A stretch of DNA of 64,000 nt from Thalassomonas sp. RHCl1 (GCF_947387555.1 NZ_CANDNZ010000019.1:1-64000); one strand, 5' to 3'; positions 18,301 to 26,597 are shown, counted from the first letter of the stretch. The notes: a model not told the origin generated them from the sequence alone. Translations and numbers: made by a program.

Positions 18301-19557
18301 ATCGTCGGCGGCAATGGAGACATCCACCGGGCTTTCTGCCAGCACCTCGCCGTCTGTCGGGGAGAGGATTTGCACCGAAGGCGCGGTTAAATCCAGTGCC
18401 ACCAGCTCTATGTCTATGGTATCGGAATTAGAGTTGCCGGAAGTATCTGTGGCCACTGCCGTCAGGCTGTTGTTACCGGGTTCTATCGGCACGCTGGCAA
18501 AAAAGTTGCTGCCGTCAAAGCTGGCCGGTACGCCGTTAACGGTAACGGTATCAAGGGCGACATCATCGCTTGCTTCCACCAGAACGCTGACCGGACTTTC
18601 ATTGACGATATCACCGTCCAGCGGCGAGAGAATGTTGACCGAGGGCGCGGTTAAATCCAGTGCCACCAGCTCAATATCTATGGTATCTGAGTTGCTGTTG
18701 CCCGAGGTATCGGTGGCCACGGCCGTCAGGCTGTTGGTGCCGGGAACGATGGCCACACTGGCGATAAAGTTACTGCCGTCAAAGCTTGCCGGTGTGCCGT
18801 TGACGGTGACGGTATCTAAGGCGACATCGTCACTGGCGGCCACCACCACGCTGACCGGACTCTCATTGACGGTATCGCCGTTTAACGGGGAGAGGATCTC
18901 CACCGAGGGCGCGGTTAAATCGAGCGCCACCAGCTCAATATCTATGGTGTCCGAGCTGGAGTTGCCTGAGGTGTCTGTGGCCACCGCCGTTAAGCTGTTG
19001 AGTCCGGAGCTCAGGGGAACATCGGCGCTAAAGTTGCTGCCGTCAAAGCTTGCCGGGATGCCGTTGACGGTAACGGTATCCAGGGCAACATTATCGCTTG
19101 CCGCCACCAGCACCTGCACCGGAGAGTTATTGACGATATCGCCGTCTTGCGGCGATAAAATGGCGACAGCCGGGGGCAGGATATCCACTTCCTCAAAGGC
19201 GATATCAAATTGCAGATCGTCCGGATTAAAGGGGGCGCTGCGGTTTTGGCGAAAGGAAAAAGTGTCTGTGGTGGTTAAACTGCCGGGGGATAACATCTCG
19301 TCCACCAATACCTGGTTATCGGTGATCACTGTATTGGGCGATGTACTGGAGACGGTAATGACGATATTGGTAAAGGCACCGCCGGTATTGGAGATATCTA
19401 AGGTGTTGATATATTCGATTTCCACCCGGGAAACACGGGAAGAGCTGACGACATTTCTGTCGTCGATAACAATATCGGCAAAGGCTGCGGGGAGCCAACA
19501 AGCGAATAGGTAAAAGCTTATAAGGCTAATGCGATGTAAAGCTTGCCTGATATTCAT
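15310..19557 (-). CDS. Secreted Ig-repeat protein with C-terminal Cys-rich HELVH (zincin-like) domain
   Basis: A 1415-residue protein. The signal peptide is at 1-27 (SLISFYLFACWLPAAFA). Four near-identical Ig-like repeats of about 93 residues begin with DLTAPSV.ILSP and contain TVNGxPASFDGSNF. More divergent Ig-like repeats, Big_1-like segments (QVLDSLGNPVTGR) and a carboxypeptidase-regulatory-like fold (SGVVLDSGLTAIPGAVVFI) follow. The last 180 residues are Cys-rich, with a knottin-like CxxKCGPCQKCENNACV stretch and SSSTLHELVHAAGGH. The HExxH motif at residues 1350-1354 plus the nearby HRH suggest a zinc metallopeptidase domain; no third ligand is proven. I chose ATG 19557, not the upstream ATG 19638, because AAGGGGG precedes it and the signal peptide starts there. 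Confidence 0.85.
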   Translation of the reverse strand: MNIRQALHRISLISFYLFACWLPAAFADIVIDDRNVVSSSRVSRVEIEYINTLDISNTGGAFTNIVITVSSTSPNTVITDNQVLVDEMLSPGSLTTTDTFSFRQNRSAPFNPDDLQFDIAFEEVDILPPAVAILSPQDGDIVNNSPVQVLVAASDNVALDTVTVNGIPASFDGSNFSADVPLSSGLNSLTAVATDTSGNSSSDTIDIELVALDLTAPSVEILSPLNGDTVNESPVSVVVAASDDVALDTVTVNGTPASFDGSNFIASVAIVPGTNSLTAVATDTSGNSNSDTIDIELVALDLTAPSVNILSPLDGDIVNESPVSVLVEASDDVALDTVTVNGVPASFDGSNFFASVPIEPGNNSLTAVATDTSGNSNSDTIDIELVALDLTAPSVQILSPTDGEVLAESPVDVSIAADDDVALETVTINGLPTSFDGSNFIASIPLDEGSNTLTAVATDTSGNSNSDSIEVTLDLSLGDITPPTISILAPTDGALLIDNTPELEIIYDDNVGINEGSLLISVNGEAISPDCNADTTDAFCSLTAPLPDGDVTIAAQISDLAGNSTSDQVTVLVDVEPVTIDINEPLDRLITDLAQINVEGDVSDNAQTVTVNGVDASITDGQFSALVPLREGKNMLVAVGTKASGRTATDSVDITRDNIAPIVQITSPSDGLVSVNDTIDVTGQVNDIVNGAVNASVFINGIEATVSAGNFLATAVPLVNGPNTIEAVATDQVGNQGSHQIEVTFTQPAGARMSQFSGSGQASEVTTQLSQPLIAQVLDSLGNPVTGRLVKFEVSRNNGGVAPDASAELQRIIQVPTDGSGKAQVFFTLGDTAGEGNNRVIASAVGVVGEVEFCATALTRPADKILMTSGDNQRGLVSSPLPNPLEALVVDRGGNPIQGIQITFQVTKGGGNLDGSDTIVKQTGNDGVARAVLTLGLEPGINNNVVNATFPGLTGLPATFTSSGLSPGNPEETTFSGVVLDSGLTAIPGAVVFIPNSPATGVTNDEGFFLLENVPTGKIDLEIDPSGSPRPETFPALHFETVTVAGQQNDLGMPIILPPIQTQDSKLVGGDEDVTLQMVGVAGLELTVFANSATFPNGSSTGQVTISQVHLDKVPMPPPSGTFFMPPAWTVQPAGVIFDPPARISIPNDGLPPGRVIDIFQFDHALNEFINVGKGTVSEDASVIISDPGFGITRAGWGGCGQPQPPTTCAAKCGPCQKCENNACVADTSKNGQACADGSQETKSNGVTYSVDDSCKGVCDNGTCKDKDGFNVKKLLDALKTAGDKAFSSCVKDPLKKKMTDFLKDKNFKIKCSATNPNCGGAAPGSNTLTLGKAALDASKCDDLSSSTLHELVHAAGGHRHRKCKADGTVLGEIACTVGADCKTCVDPNTDKAYGCEASCFPTTGSKVGKASACK
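18120..19200 (-). repeat. Tandem Ig-like repeats of about 279 bp
   Basis: At least four consecutive copies in the 5' part of the Ig/HELVH gene encode the phrase VTVNGxPASFDGSNFxAxVP and then NSLTAVATDTSGNSxSDTI. DNA similarity between copies is high, so recent duplication or homogenisation is likely. Boundaries are approximate. Confidence 0.75.
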
Positions 19558-19581
19558 AACATTCCCCCTTGGCCGATGGAC

Positions 19582-19599
19582 ACAGATCCATGGATCTGT
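19582..19599. promoter_or_regulatory. Perfect 18-bp palindrome upstream of the Ig/HELVH gene
   Basis: ACAGATCCATGGATCTGT is its own reverse complement with no spacer. It lies 25-42 bp upstream of the gene's ATG, inside the probable 5' leader or promoter. A dimeric repressor operator is a reasonable guess; no known family consensus is matched. Confidence 0.45.
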
Positions 19600-20252
19600 A
19601 ACCGTTCGGTTGAAACTGACTGAGTGATCATTTTTCAAATCATTCTCAAAAATGAGCGTATGTCATCAAATGCTGGACTAAAGCTGGATCATGTGAAGAG
19701 TTGTTTGGAAACGATACAACACTGATATATTGCAGAGTCAGCAGCTTATTCCACCAACTTTCGCTGGCGGGTTCATTATTGCTGACAAGAAAGTCGTCAG
19801 TGAGTACATCAAGTAAATCAAATACAACAAAGCTGGTTTCAGGTGCCCAGAGGTAGCGTATCAACGGCTCCCGGTGTGCACCGGCTTCCCTGCATCTAAT
19901 TTTGGTAAAAAAGAATAGTTAACAGATTTTGAAAATTCAAGACGGAAAAGGCGTCAATTTCTGTCAGAATTTTTTACTCCGGCAAAGCTTGTTGTAATGA
20001 TTGAAAAATCATTTTTACAGCCGGGGGATAATTATTTTTTGGGGCGAACATTGCATTACTTTGGCAAGATTTTAAAGTTATTGTCTTAAGCTGTTGAATG
20101 ATAATGATGAATTTAATGGTGGTATCGAACTGTTAACAACCGCTGCTAAGGAGGGGGATTGCTGGCGGCAAAAAGAAAAGCACTGAAAATATGGACCCTA
20201 TATTAAGGGGCCATATTTTCAGGGGGAACACTATTATTCAGCTTTGTTGACT
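19600..20252. other. Long spacer between the Ig/HELVH gene and the PEP-CTERM gene
   Basis: It contains a minus-strand 72-codon open frame (19646-19864) without a ribosome-binding site, which I do not call, and a terminator-like inverted repeat at 20183-20222. The A/T-rich part near 19900-20130 probably holds the promoter for the exported-protein operon, but no clear -35/-10 pair stands out. Confidence 0.4.
20183..20222 (-). terminator. Hairpin downstream of the PEP-CTERM gene
   Basis: CTGAAAATATGG (20183-20194) pairs perfectly with CCATATTTTCAG (20211-20222) and further GGG/CCC pairs can form inside. It lies 30 bp past the stop of the PEP-CTERM gene. Confidence 0.65.
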
Positions 20253-20780
20253 TTATTTTCGCCGTCTTACACCGAGCAGACCCAGGGCCAGTAAGCCTAA
20301 GGTGGCGGGAGCAGGCACGGGTAATTCGGTTATCGAAGTAAAGATCACTTCACCGCTGTCGAGCAGGTCAAAAGTAAAGGGATCTAAGATCTCAAAAGGC
20401 ATGGCCGGCGGCAGGTCAAGCCCGAGATAATCAAACTCAATCATAAAGCCGGATAACATATTGCCGGGAATAACCCCGACCGCAAGTGCCAGTGCATCGT
20501 AGAAGCCGTCGTCGGGCAGGCCGATATCCGGTTGAATAACTAAAGGATCCCAGTCAGGCGGCGCGCCTGTGGCAGCAAGGTTTTCAAACAGGCTAAAATC
20601 AAAATAGATACTGAATTCTTCAATATCAAAGGGTAAGGTGTTATTGGTGATTTTATAACTTCCTTGCCAGGTATTGGCGTCCAGTTGCACTAAGTCTGAG
20701 GTGATCAGCGTAGCGTGTGTGGAAAAGGAGCTAGTTAAGAATAGCGCGGCAATCAGGGTGTAAAGCTTTATTTTATACAT
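20253..20780 (-). CDS. PEP-CTERM sorting domain protein
   Basis: A 175-residue exported protein. It has a signal peptide (about 1-24, LIAALFLTSSFSTHA) and a beta-rich middle without cysteine. The C terminus is a typical PEP-CTERM signal: VPAPATLGLLALGLLGVRRR, meaning a Pro-rich motif, one hydrophobic helix and an Arg cluster. Such proteins are processed by an exosortase and linked to exopolysaccharide production in Gram-negative bacteria. No exosortase gene lies in this window. GAGGA lies about 10 nt before the ATG. Confidence 0.88.
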   Translation of the reverse strand: MYKIKLYTLIAALFLTSSFSTHATLITSDLVQLDANTWQGSYKITNNTLPFDIEEFSIYFDFSLFENLAATGAPPDWDPLVIQPDIGLPDDGFYDALALAVGVIPGNMLSGFMIEFDYLGLDLPPAMPFEILDPFTFDLLDSGEVIFTSITELPVPAPATLGLLALGLLGVRRRK

Positions 20781-21106
20781 CGGGATGTTGTCCTCTTAGC
20801 CGGGATCTATTTAAACTTATTATCTTTAAATGGATCATCCCTTACCCAACGGACAGGTTTCATGTCTTGCGTAAAAATAAATCACAGAAAGTAGCAGTTA
20901 GGGATTTAAGTAAAGTTCACTTTTATTGATAATTCAAATTAATAAAAACGGGTTTTGACGTAGCTGTTTGCTTTGTTGCCAGGGGACTGGTTTTACGGGA
21001 AACTAAACCAGGATTTATGGCAAGCTCTTGATTTTACAAGGTGATTGACCGGGTTGTTCTCCTGTAAAATCAAGGGCGATGGTCTGCTGAGCTACAGCGG
21101 GAGTGC
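20781..21106. other. Spacer between PEP-CTERM and acyltransferase genes
   Basis: This is the upstream region of the PEP-CTERM gene and the 3' flank of the acyltransferase gene. It contains one imperfect hairpin (21027-21074). No gene is supported. Confidence 0.4.
21027..21074 (-). terminator. Imperfect inverted repeat downstream of acyltransferase
   Basis: CTTGATTTTACAAGG (21027-21041) pairs with CCTGTAAAATCAAG (21061-21074) with one bulged base, around a 19-nt loop. It lies about 30 bp after the acyltransferase stop on the minus strand. Confidence 0.5.
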
Positions 21107-22378
21107 TTAGTTAAGCGCGTTTTTTTCTGTCGCTGCTGCCGGGGAACTCAAAGGGGGGCGACTGGTTTTGCTGTTCACCTTTAAGCCAAACATAAAGCGT
21201 GTCAGCGTAAAACGTTTAATGACTTCATAACCGATAAAGCAGCCGGCAAAGGTCATCAGGATCAGCAGCAGCGGCTCAAGCACAGGCCCTAAGGCAAATT
21301 TGGCCAGGTAGGCGGCAAAAATAATGATCAGGGTTTGATGCAAGATATACCAGGGTAAAACGGCTTGATTCATATAGGTTAACAGCGGATGCTTCCTGTT
21401 GAGGTAAGCACCGGCATAACCGATAACGGCCAGCAGCCAAAAGACCTTATTGGCGCACCAGATAAACTGGATGACCACCTGGGTTAACAGCGAACCATTG
21501 ATATAGTCGATGTCAAAGCCCAGGGCGCGGTTATAGCGGACAATCACCAGCAGGTAGTTGCAAATAGCCAGTATCAACCAGGTTTTCCGATAGTGGATAA
21601 TGCTTTGCCAGACAGACGGTGCTTTTGCCAGCATATAACCAAACAGGAAAACGGTAAAATAAAGGGCATGATTGTACCAGTCATTTACCAAGGCATTGGT
21701 GGACGGGTAAAGGGGCTCTATTACCAGACCATAGAAAATAAACAGGCTTACCGGTATCAAGACTAAAGCCGGCGGGGAAACCTTGTTGATGCGCGAGAAG
21801 TTTATCCGCCTTAATAGCGGTTTTAATACCAGGTAAATCAGGGTGTAATGCCATAAATAGCCAAGGTACCATAAGTGATTCCAGGTTAATAACCCCAGAG
21901 GACTATGCTGGTGATCGGCAAACATGGCGGTACCGGCATCAATATAAAAGCGAAAAAAGCGGAAATAATCACCGCTAAATCCTTCTTTTTGTATCAGTTC
22001 AAAATACAACTGGGGAGGCACAATCAAATACATGCCGATCACTAAGGGGATAAAGATACGGACAAAGCGGGTTTTTAATAAAGCCCGGTTAGTGATTTTT
22101 GGCTCAAGCAATGCCAGGGCGGTGCCGGAAATCAAAAAAAGCAGCGGCATACGCCATTGGTTTACCAGGAGCATGATGTTTTGCAAAAACTCACTTTGGT
22201 AAGTGCTTTTAATATGCCAGTCCCATCCGAATACATAAAACTGACCTATGTGGTAAAAAATTAATATGAGAAAGGCCAGGGATCTGAGCCAGTCGATGTC
22301 GTAACGTCTGTCGTTGATGGCGGTTTGGGTTTTCGGCAGATTTCCCGGATGTTGTGCGGGAGAGTTTTCGGTTATCAT
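21107..22378 (-). CDS. Acyltransferase 3 family membrane protein
   Basis: A 423-residue integral membrane protein with about ten helices. It has the acyltransferase-3 signatures: RRYDIDWLRSLAFLILIFYH near the N terminus, the QWRMPLLFLISG stretch with a following RFVRIFIPL, and a late VLPWYILHQTLI. The family (OpgC/OafA relatives) transfers acetyl, succinyl or similar groups to envelope glycans or lipids; the substrate here is unknown. ATG 22378 has AGAGG about 6 nt upstream. It is divergent, with 151 bp between, from a membrane-bound LytTR regulator, a common arrangement for regulator and target. Confidence 0.9.
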   Translation of the reverse strand: MITENSPAQHPGNLPKTQTAINDRRYDIDWLRSLAFLILIFYHIGQFYVFGWDWHIKSTYQSEFLQNIMLLVNQWRMPLLFLISGTALALLEPKITNRALLKTRFVRIFIPLVIGMYLIVPPQLYFELIQKEGFSGDYFRFFRFYIDAGTAMFADHQHSPLGLLTWNHLWYLGYLWHYTLIYLVLKPLLRRINFSRINKVSPPALVLIPVSLFIFYGLVIEPLYPSTNALVNDWYNHALYFTVFLFGYMLAKAPSVWQSIIHYRKTWLILAICNYLLVIVRYNRALGFDIDYINGSLLTQVVIQFIWCANKVFWLLAVIGYAGAYLNRKHPLLTYMNQAVLPWYILHQTLIIIFAAYLAKFALGPVLEPLLLILMTFAGCFIGYEVIKRFTLTRFMFGLKVNSKTSRPPLSSPAAATEKNALN

Positions 22379-22529
22379 ATTGGCCTCTGATGGTGTGTCC
22401 TTGAGTCTTTTTCATGTTCGCTTTAACATGATTTTATAAGGCCAGCGTAGCGATTTTGCTGAAGACAAAAAAGTCAAAAAGGCTTAAATAACAAGGGATA
22501 GGGATAAGCGGTGGTATCCGGGGATAAAA

Positions 22530-23429
22530 ATGTTTACTGGTGAGCCTTCAATAAAGAACGAAATGATGACTTTATTAACCGAGATTGAAAAACGACCGCA
22601 ATTTTATGAATTGTGCTTCCTGATAGGCTATCTGTTTATCAACAATACCATCAATGCCACTTCTATTCTTATGGAGGCCGGGCGGGAAATGCAGGGCATA
22701 GACTTCCCTCTCTGGCAACCTTTTGTACTTGAATATACCAGTGCCGTCAGTTTTATTTTACTCTTGCCCTTATTAATGCTTTTTTTAAAAAAAGTGCCGC
22801 TGACCTGGTTAAAGTTGAAAAACAATATTGGCTGGCATGTATTGGCTTCGGTGGCCTTTTCCCTGATGCATGTCGGCCTGATGGTTTTTTTGCGCAAGCT
22901 GATCTTTCTCAGTCAGGACATGCAATATCAATTTGGCGAGTTGCCGATAGAGCTGATATACGAATACCGTAAAGATGCCTGGAGCTATGTCTTTTTTGTG
23001 ATGGTGATCTATTGTTTTCGCTTTGTTATCAGCCGCCTTATCGGCGAAGCCCGCCTGGTGCCCGATGGAGAAGAGGTGAGTGAAGAAAATAGCAAAGCGC
23101 AGGAATGTGATCGCCTGCTGGTGAAAAAACTGGGTAAAGAATTTATTATCAAGGTAGAAGATATCGAGTGGCTGGAGTCATGCGGCAACTATGTTAATTT
23201 GCATATCAAGGACAGGGTTTATCCGTTGCGTTCCACTTTAAGCGGCCTGATTGAGCAGATATCGGAGAAAGGTTTTTGCCGTATTCACCGCTCATATGGC
23301 GTCAATCTCGATGCCGTCGACTCTATCAGCCCCCAACCGAGCGGTGATTGCGAAGTTATGCTGAAAAACGGTAAGCAGTTAAACTTATCCCGCCGTTACC
23401 GGGATGAATTTAAAGTCAGGTTAAGTTAG
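22530..23429 (+). CDS. Membrane-anchored LytTR DNA-binding regulator
   Basis: A 299-residue protein. The N-terminal half holds four hydrophobic helices (about residues 27-45, 66-86, 103-124 and 151-170). The C-terminal LytTR domain (about 195-299) shows the usual KKLGKEFIIKVEDIEWLES, GNYVNLHIKDRVYPLRSTL, FCRIHRSYGVN and a final LNLSRRYRDEF. LytTR proteins bind direct repeats in promoters; membrane-anchored forms without a receiver domain probably sense membrane or envelope signals directly. It is divergent from the acyltransferase gene. ATG 22563 is an alternative start. Its target is inferred only from position. Confidence 0.88.
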   Translation: MFTGEPSIKNEMMTLLTEIEKRPQFYELCFLIGYLFINNTINATSILMEAGREMQGIDFPLWQPFVLEYTSAVSFILLLPLLMLFLKKVPLTWLKLKNNIGWHVLASVAFSLMHVGLMVFLRKLIFLSQDMQYQFGELPIELIYEYRKDAWSYVFFVMVIYCFRFVISRLIGEARLVPDGEEVSEENSKAQECDRLLVKKLGKEFIIKVEDIEWLESCGNYVNLHIKDRVYPLRSTLSGLIEQISEKGFCRIHRSYGVNLDAVDSISPQPSGDCEVMLKNGKQLNLSRRYRDEFKVRLS

Positions 23430-23698
23430 TGAGGCTGAGCAATTGTCATACGCCTAAATGCGTCTGAATTTATATTTGCATGACTTACCTTTGGCCGGTG
23501 AACGAGAAGATGTTGCCTTTGGACCGGTAAAAAGGAAAGGTAATGACGTCTTAATCTTTGCAAATTCCTTAAAGTGGGCAGAGCGATTGATTCTCCCTTG
23601 TTGAGGCTTTATTGATAAGCCTAAAGTCTGCTAAAATTGCCGCCATTATCAGGCAGTCGTCAAAATGACCAGGCTGCAATTTTATTCAGGAAACATCT

Positions 23699-24160
23699 GT
23701 GACCAATAACGACGTACTTCGCCGCATCCGCTATATCTTCAATTATAACGATGACAAAATGGTGGCTATCATGGCTTTGGCCGATCATCAGATAGCCAGG
23801 AAGCAGATAACTTGCTGGCTGAAAAAAGATGACGATCCTGATTACAAAGCCTGCGGCGATACCGAGCTGGCGATTTTCCTTCATGGCCTGATCAATGAAA
23901 AGCGGGGTAAAAAAGACGGTCCGCAACATCCGCCGGAAAAACGCTTAACCAATAACTTGATCTTGATGAAGCTCAAAATTGCCTTGAATATGAAAGCCGA
24001 AGATATCATCGATACCTTGAAGCTGGCGGACCTTAGGGTCAGCAAACCGGAGTTAAGTGCTTTTTTCCGCAAGCCGGAGCATAAACATTATCGCCAGTGT
24101 AAAGATCAAATCCTGCGCAACTTCCTCCAGGGTGTACAAATCAAATACCGTGGCGAATAA
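23699..24160 (+). CDS. DUF1456 (YehS-like) protein
   Basis: A 153-residue soluble protein made of two copies of the DUF1456 helical unit. The first starts NNDVLRRIRYIFNYNDDKMV (about 2-70), the second NNLILMKLKIALNMKAEDII (about 80-150). E. coli YehS has the same two-domain form; the biochemical function is unknown. The start is GTG at 23699, supported by CAGGAA 7 nt upstream and by the family N terminus. No operon partner is evident: the next gene is convergent. Confidence 0.88.
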   Translation: MTNNDVLRRIRYIFNYNDDKMVAIMALADHQIARKQITCWLKKDDDPDYKACGDTELAIFLHGLINEKRGKKDGPQHPPEKRLTNNLILMKLKIALNMKAEDIIDTLKLADLRVSKPELSAFFRKPEHKHYRQCKDQILRNFLQGVQIKYRGE

Positions 24161-24241
24161 TTCCCTGGCCAATCATGCGAATATTCTCCCGGCAAATTGC
24201 ATCTGCGTATCAGTTGCTCTTCCTGGTCTGCAGCAGGGGGG

Positions 24242-25096
24242 TTAGTCCAGCGTTTGTGTGGCCAGGCGCTCTTGGCGGGCCTCTTGCTCGGCAAAGGCGG
24301 CCTTGATTTCCTCTAACACCGTATCCACATCGGCGGCGCGTTTGTCTTCCTGATAATTGCCGCTGAGTTCGGTATAGGGGGTCAGCAGCCCTTGCTGGTA
24401 CAGCCGCCAGATTTCCTTGCCATAACGGGTTTTTCGCAGCTGGGGGGCAAACTGGGCATAGTAGCTGGTCATATTATCGACATCGCGAAAAAGCATGCTT
24501 TTGGCATTGTTGTTGGCGGCGGCATCGACGGCCTGGGGAAAGTCGATGATCACCGGGCCGTATTCGTCCACCAGCACATTAAACTCCGATAAGTCGCCGT
24601 GGATTAAACCGGCACATAACATACGCATAATATAGGTCATGACAATGGCGTGATCTTCTATCGCCTGCTGCGCCGACATTACTACGTCGTTTAACCTGGG
24701 GGCGACATCGCCTTCTTCATCGGTGATCAGCTCCATCAAGAGCACGCCATCGAAACAGCCATAAGCCTCAGGCACCCGCACACCGGCATCAGCGATCCGG
24801 TATAGGGCATCTACTTCGGCATTTTGCCAGGCCTGCTCCTGTTGTTCCCGGCCAAATTTTGAGCCTTTTTCCATGGCTCTTGCACGGCGGCTGTTACGTA
24901 CTTTGCGTCCTTCCCGGTATTGTACGGCTTTTTTAAAGCTGCGTTTAACGGCATCTTTATAGACTTTGGCGCAGCGAATTTCATCGCCGCAACGCACTGT
25001 ATAAACAGTGGCTTCTTTACCACTCATTAACTGGCCGAGGACTTCATCGATCAGGCCGTCTTCGACCAGGGGTTGTATTCTTTTTGGTATTTTCAT
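24242..25096 (-). CDS. RIO1-family serine protein kinase
   Basis: A 284-residue protein with RIO kinase motifs. The nucleotide loop is GKEATVYTVRCGDEIRCAKV with the catalytic Lys. The catalytic loop is LIHGDLSEFNVLV and the metal site is PVIIDFPQAVD. The N-terminal helices (IQPLVEDGLIDEVLGQLM) are typical of the bacterial PA4780-like group. Proteobacterial RIO proteins are cytosolic and their substrates are mostly unknown. The C-terminal 40 residues are charged helix. It is convergent with the DUF1456 gene. Confidence 0.92.
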   Translation of the reverse strand: MKIPKRIQPLVEDGLIDEVLGQLMSGKEATVYTVRCGDEIRCAKVYKDAVKRSFKKAVQYREGRKVRNSRRARAMEKGSKFGREQQEQAWQNAEVDALYRIADAGVRVPEAYGCFDGVLLMELITDEEGDVAPRLNDVVMSAQQAIEDHAIVMTYIMRMLCAGLIHGDLSEFNVLVDEYGPVIIDFPQAVDAAANNNAKSMLFRDVDNMTSYYAQFAPQLRKTRYGKEIWRLYQQGLLTPYTELSGNYQEDKRAADVDTVLEEIKAAFAEQEARQERLATQTLD

Positions 25097-25444
25097 TGGC
25101 TTCTTATACCTTAGAAAAGCGCAGGATGGAATAAGCAGGCTAAAAATTGTGTAACTGAATTTATTTTCTTCGCCGGTTTTTTAACCGGATAAATCAGCTG
25201 ATAGCTCGGAAGTTGGCCGGAATTTTATTTTAATGCCAGGTGCTTAGTGCAGATGTGTTACCCGGGAGCATGATCGCCGGAGCCAAGGATAAAAAACTTA
25301 CTGATTTAACTGTTGTCTTTTAGGTTTGTTAGTTTTGATGTCGGGTTTATAGAGCGCTTATTGCATTTAGCGCTTTATATTCGTCACCAGGAAAGCCATC
25401 AGATGGTTTTCCTGGCGCGTTATTTTTCGCTAATTTCAGGCGAC
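25097..25444. other. Spacer between RIO kinase and CPBP genes
   Basis: This 348-bp stretch contains the RIO upstream region and a hairpin at 25386-25414. I see no gene. Confidence 0.4.
25386..25414 (-). terminator. Hairpin downstream of CPBP gene
   Basis: CCAGGAAAGCCAT (25386-25398) pairs with ATGGTTTTCCTGG (25402-25414) with one G-T wobble and a 3-nt loop. There is no T-run, so it may stabilise the 3' end instead of terminating efficiently. Confidence 0.5.
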
Positions 25445-26032
25445 TTACGGGCTGTGGTCTGAGCTTATCGTTTTTGACTGAAAAACAGGATAAGCCAAGA
25501 TGCCGGCGTAGATATCAAGGATGACATGGAGCAAAATACACATAATAATGCTGTCGGTAACTAGATATAACAGGGCAAAGATCACTCCCATGATAAAGGT
25601 GCGTATGGCTGGTATAATTCCCTGGTAAATATGTGGTAACGCAAACAGTATTGCCGAGAGGGTGACCGCGGCATATTCAGGTAACCATCCTGAGAGTAAA
25701 TTAAGCAAATAGCCTCGAAAGAGTAACTCTTCGCAAATACCGGCAGAGACTGAAACAGCACATATAAAATAGCGGGCTTCCCTGGGAGTGGTTGGCATAA
25801 ACCATTGAGACTGAGCTAGCTGAGCGTTTAAGTTTTTTTGCAGCTGACGATCATCCCGGATGCGCTTCTTTACTTGTCCTAAAGAAAAAAGCAGGTAAGC
25901 CACGGTGAATAATAACAGCAACAGGCAGCTTGCCGTAACCCAATTCCAGTACCAGCTTACGCCCAAATCGGTGACACTGATTTGCCCTAAATAATCTAAT
26001 GCCAGGGTAAAAAGTGTTGGCAGCCATAACAA
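25445..26032 (-). CDS. CPBP family intramembrane metalloprotease, start uncertain
   Basis: About 195 residues with five to six membrane helices. The CAAX-protease/Abi motifs are present: ICEELLFRGYLL (EExxxR), FALPH with the second-motif His, and CILLHVILD with the third-motif His and Asp. Bacterial members cleave or process membrane proteins or act in bacteriocin immunity; the substrate is unknown. There is no ATG at the 5' end: 26032 is TTG and the frame stays open to a stop at 26099-26101 with only ATT, CTG and TTG as possible starts. Because a LysR remnant abuts directly upstream, the true N terminus may have been lost in a rearrangement. Confidence 0.7.
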   Translation of the reverse strand: MLWLPTLFTLALDYLGQISVTDLGVSWYWNWVTASCLLLLLFTVAYLLFSLGQVKKRIRDDRQLQKNLNAQLAQSQWFMPTTPREARYFICAVSVSAGICEELLFRGYLLNLLSGWLPEYAAVTLSAILFALPHIYQGIIPAIRTFIMGVIFALLYLVTDSIIMCILLHVILDIYAGILAYPVFQSKTISSDHSP

Positions 26033-26136
26033 GAGCAGTGTCCATCGATATAGCGTAATTTTTTTAGCCGGATTTTCTGTTACTGTTTTTTTATCTTTTT
26101 AAAACCGGTAATCCGGCTAAAGATCAACCGGAATAT

Positions 26137-26391
26137 ATGACGCTTCGTTCGCCGGTCAAAACTGTGACCGGGTTTGTTGAATTAGCCGCCCAGGGGCTTG
26201 GCTTGATTAACCTTGCCGCCGATGATCCATTATTACAACAGCACCTTAAGGCCAAAACCCTGTTGCCTGTGCTGGAAAATTACTGGTGGCCGGGTGCAGA
26301 AGTGTTCCTTTATTATCAGCAGGTCAAATTCGAGCAAGCTAAAGTACGTGCTTTTATTGATTTTTTTATGTCAAAAAAAGCTTGCTGGTAA
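26137..26391 (+). pseudogene. LysR-type regulator remnant (C-terminal end only)
   Basis: About 84 codons resemble the end of a LysR substrate-binding domain: VTGFVELAAQGLGLINLAAD, then LLPVLENYWWPGAEVFLYY and KVRAFIDFFMSKK. The DNA-binding half and most of the effector domain are missing. The frame is open a little further upstream (to about 26100) but without LysR-like sequence or a ribosome-binding site. I read it as the decayed 3' end of a regulator gene truncated by deletion at about 26.1 kb. Confidence 0.7.
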
Positions 26392-26475
26392 AAGCATATT
26401 CCCGGTTGTTTATGGATCTTCGTTTCTTTTTCCTTTGTTGATTCAGGGGAAGCCCGCCGGTTTCTTTACGAGTTA

Positions 26476-26533
26476 TTGCAAAGGTAGACAGATGTGTCTA
26501 TCATTCATTTCGGAATGTAGACTAACTTGTCTC
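26476..26533 (+). promoter_or_regulatory. HPP gene promoter with two TetR-type operators
   Basis: TTGCAA (26476-26481) and TATCAT (26499-26504) form a -35/-10 pair with 17-bp spacing. The 16-bp dyad TAGACAGATGTGTCTA (26485-26500) sits in the spacer, and a second copy, TAGACTAACTTGTCTC (26518-26533), follows with a 33-bp centre-to-centre distance. TAGAC-N6-GTCTA is the kind of site used by TetR-family repressors such as NemR. No TetR gene is nearby, so the regulator is unknown. Confidence 0.65.
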
Positions 26534-26597
26534 CTTTGGCCGCTTGTACGGTGAAAGTCAGCCGTGCTGGAGAAAGCCTGACAAAGAATGGTTAAAA

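Noticed and set aside
19646-19864. 72-codon minus-strand frame upstream of the Ig/HELVH gene
   Set aside because: It has no ribosome-binding site and no recognisable domain; it could be a remnant but cannot be supported.
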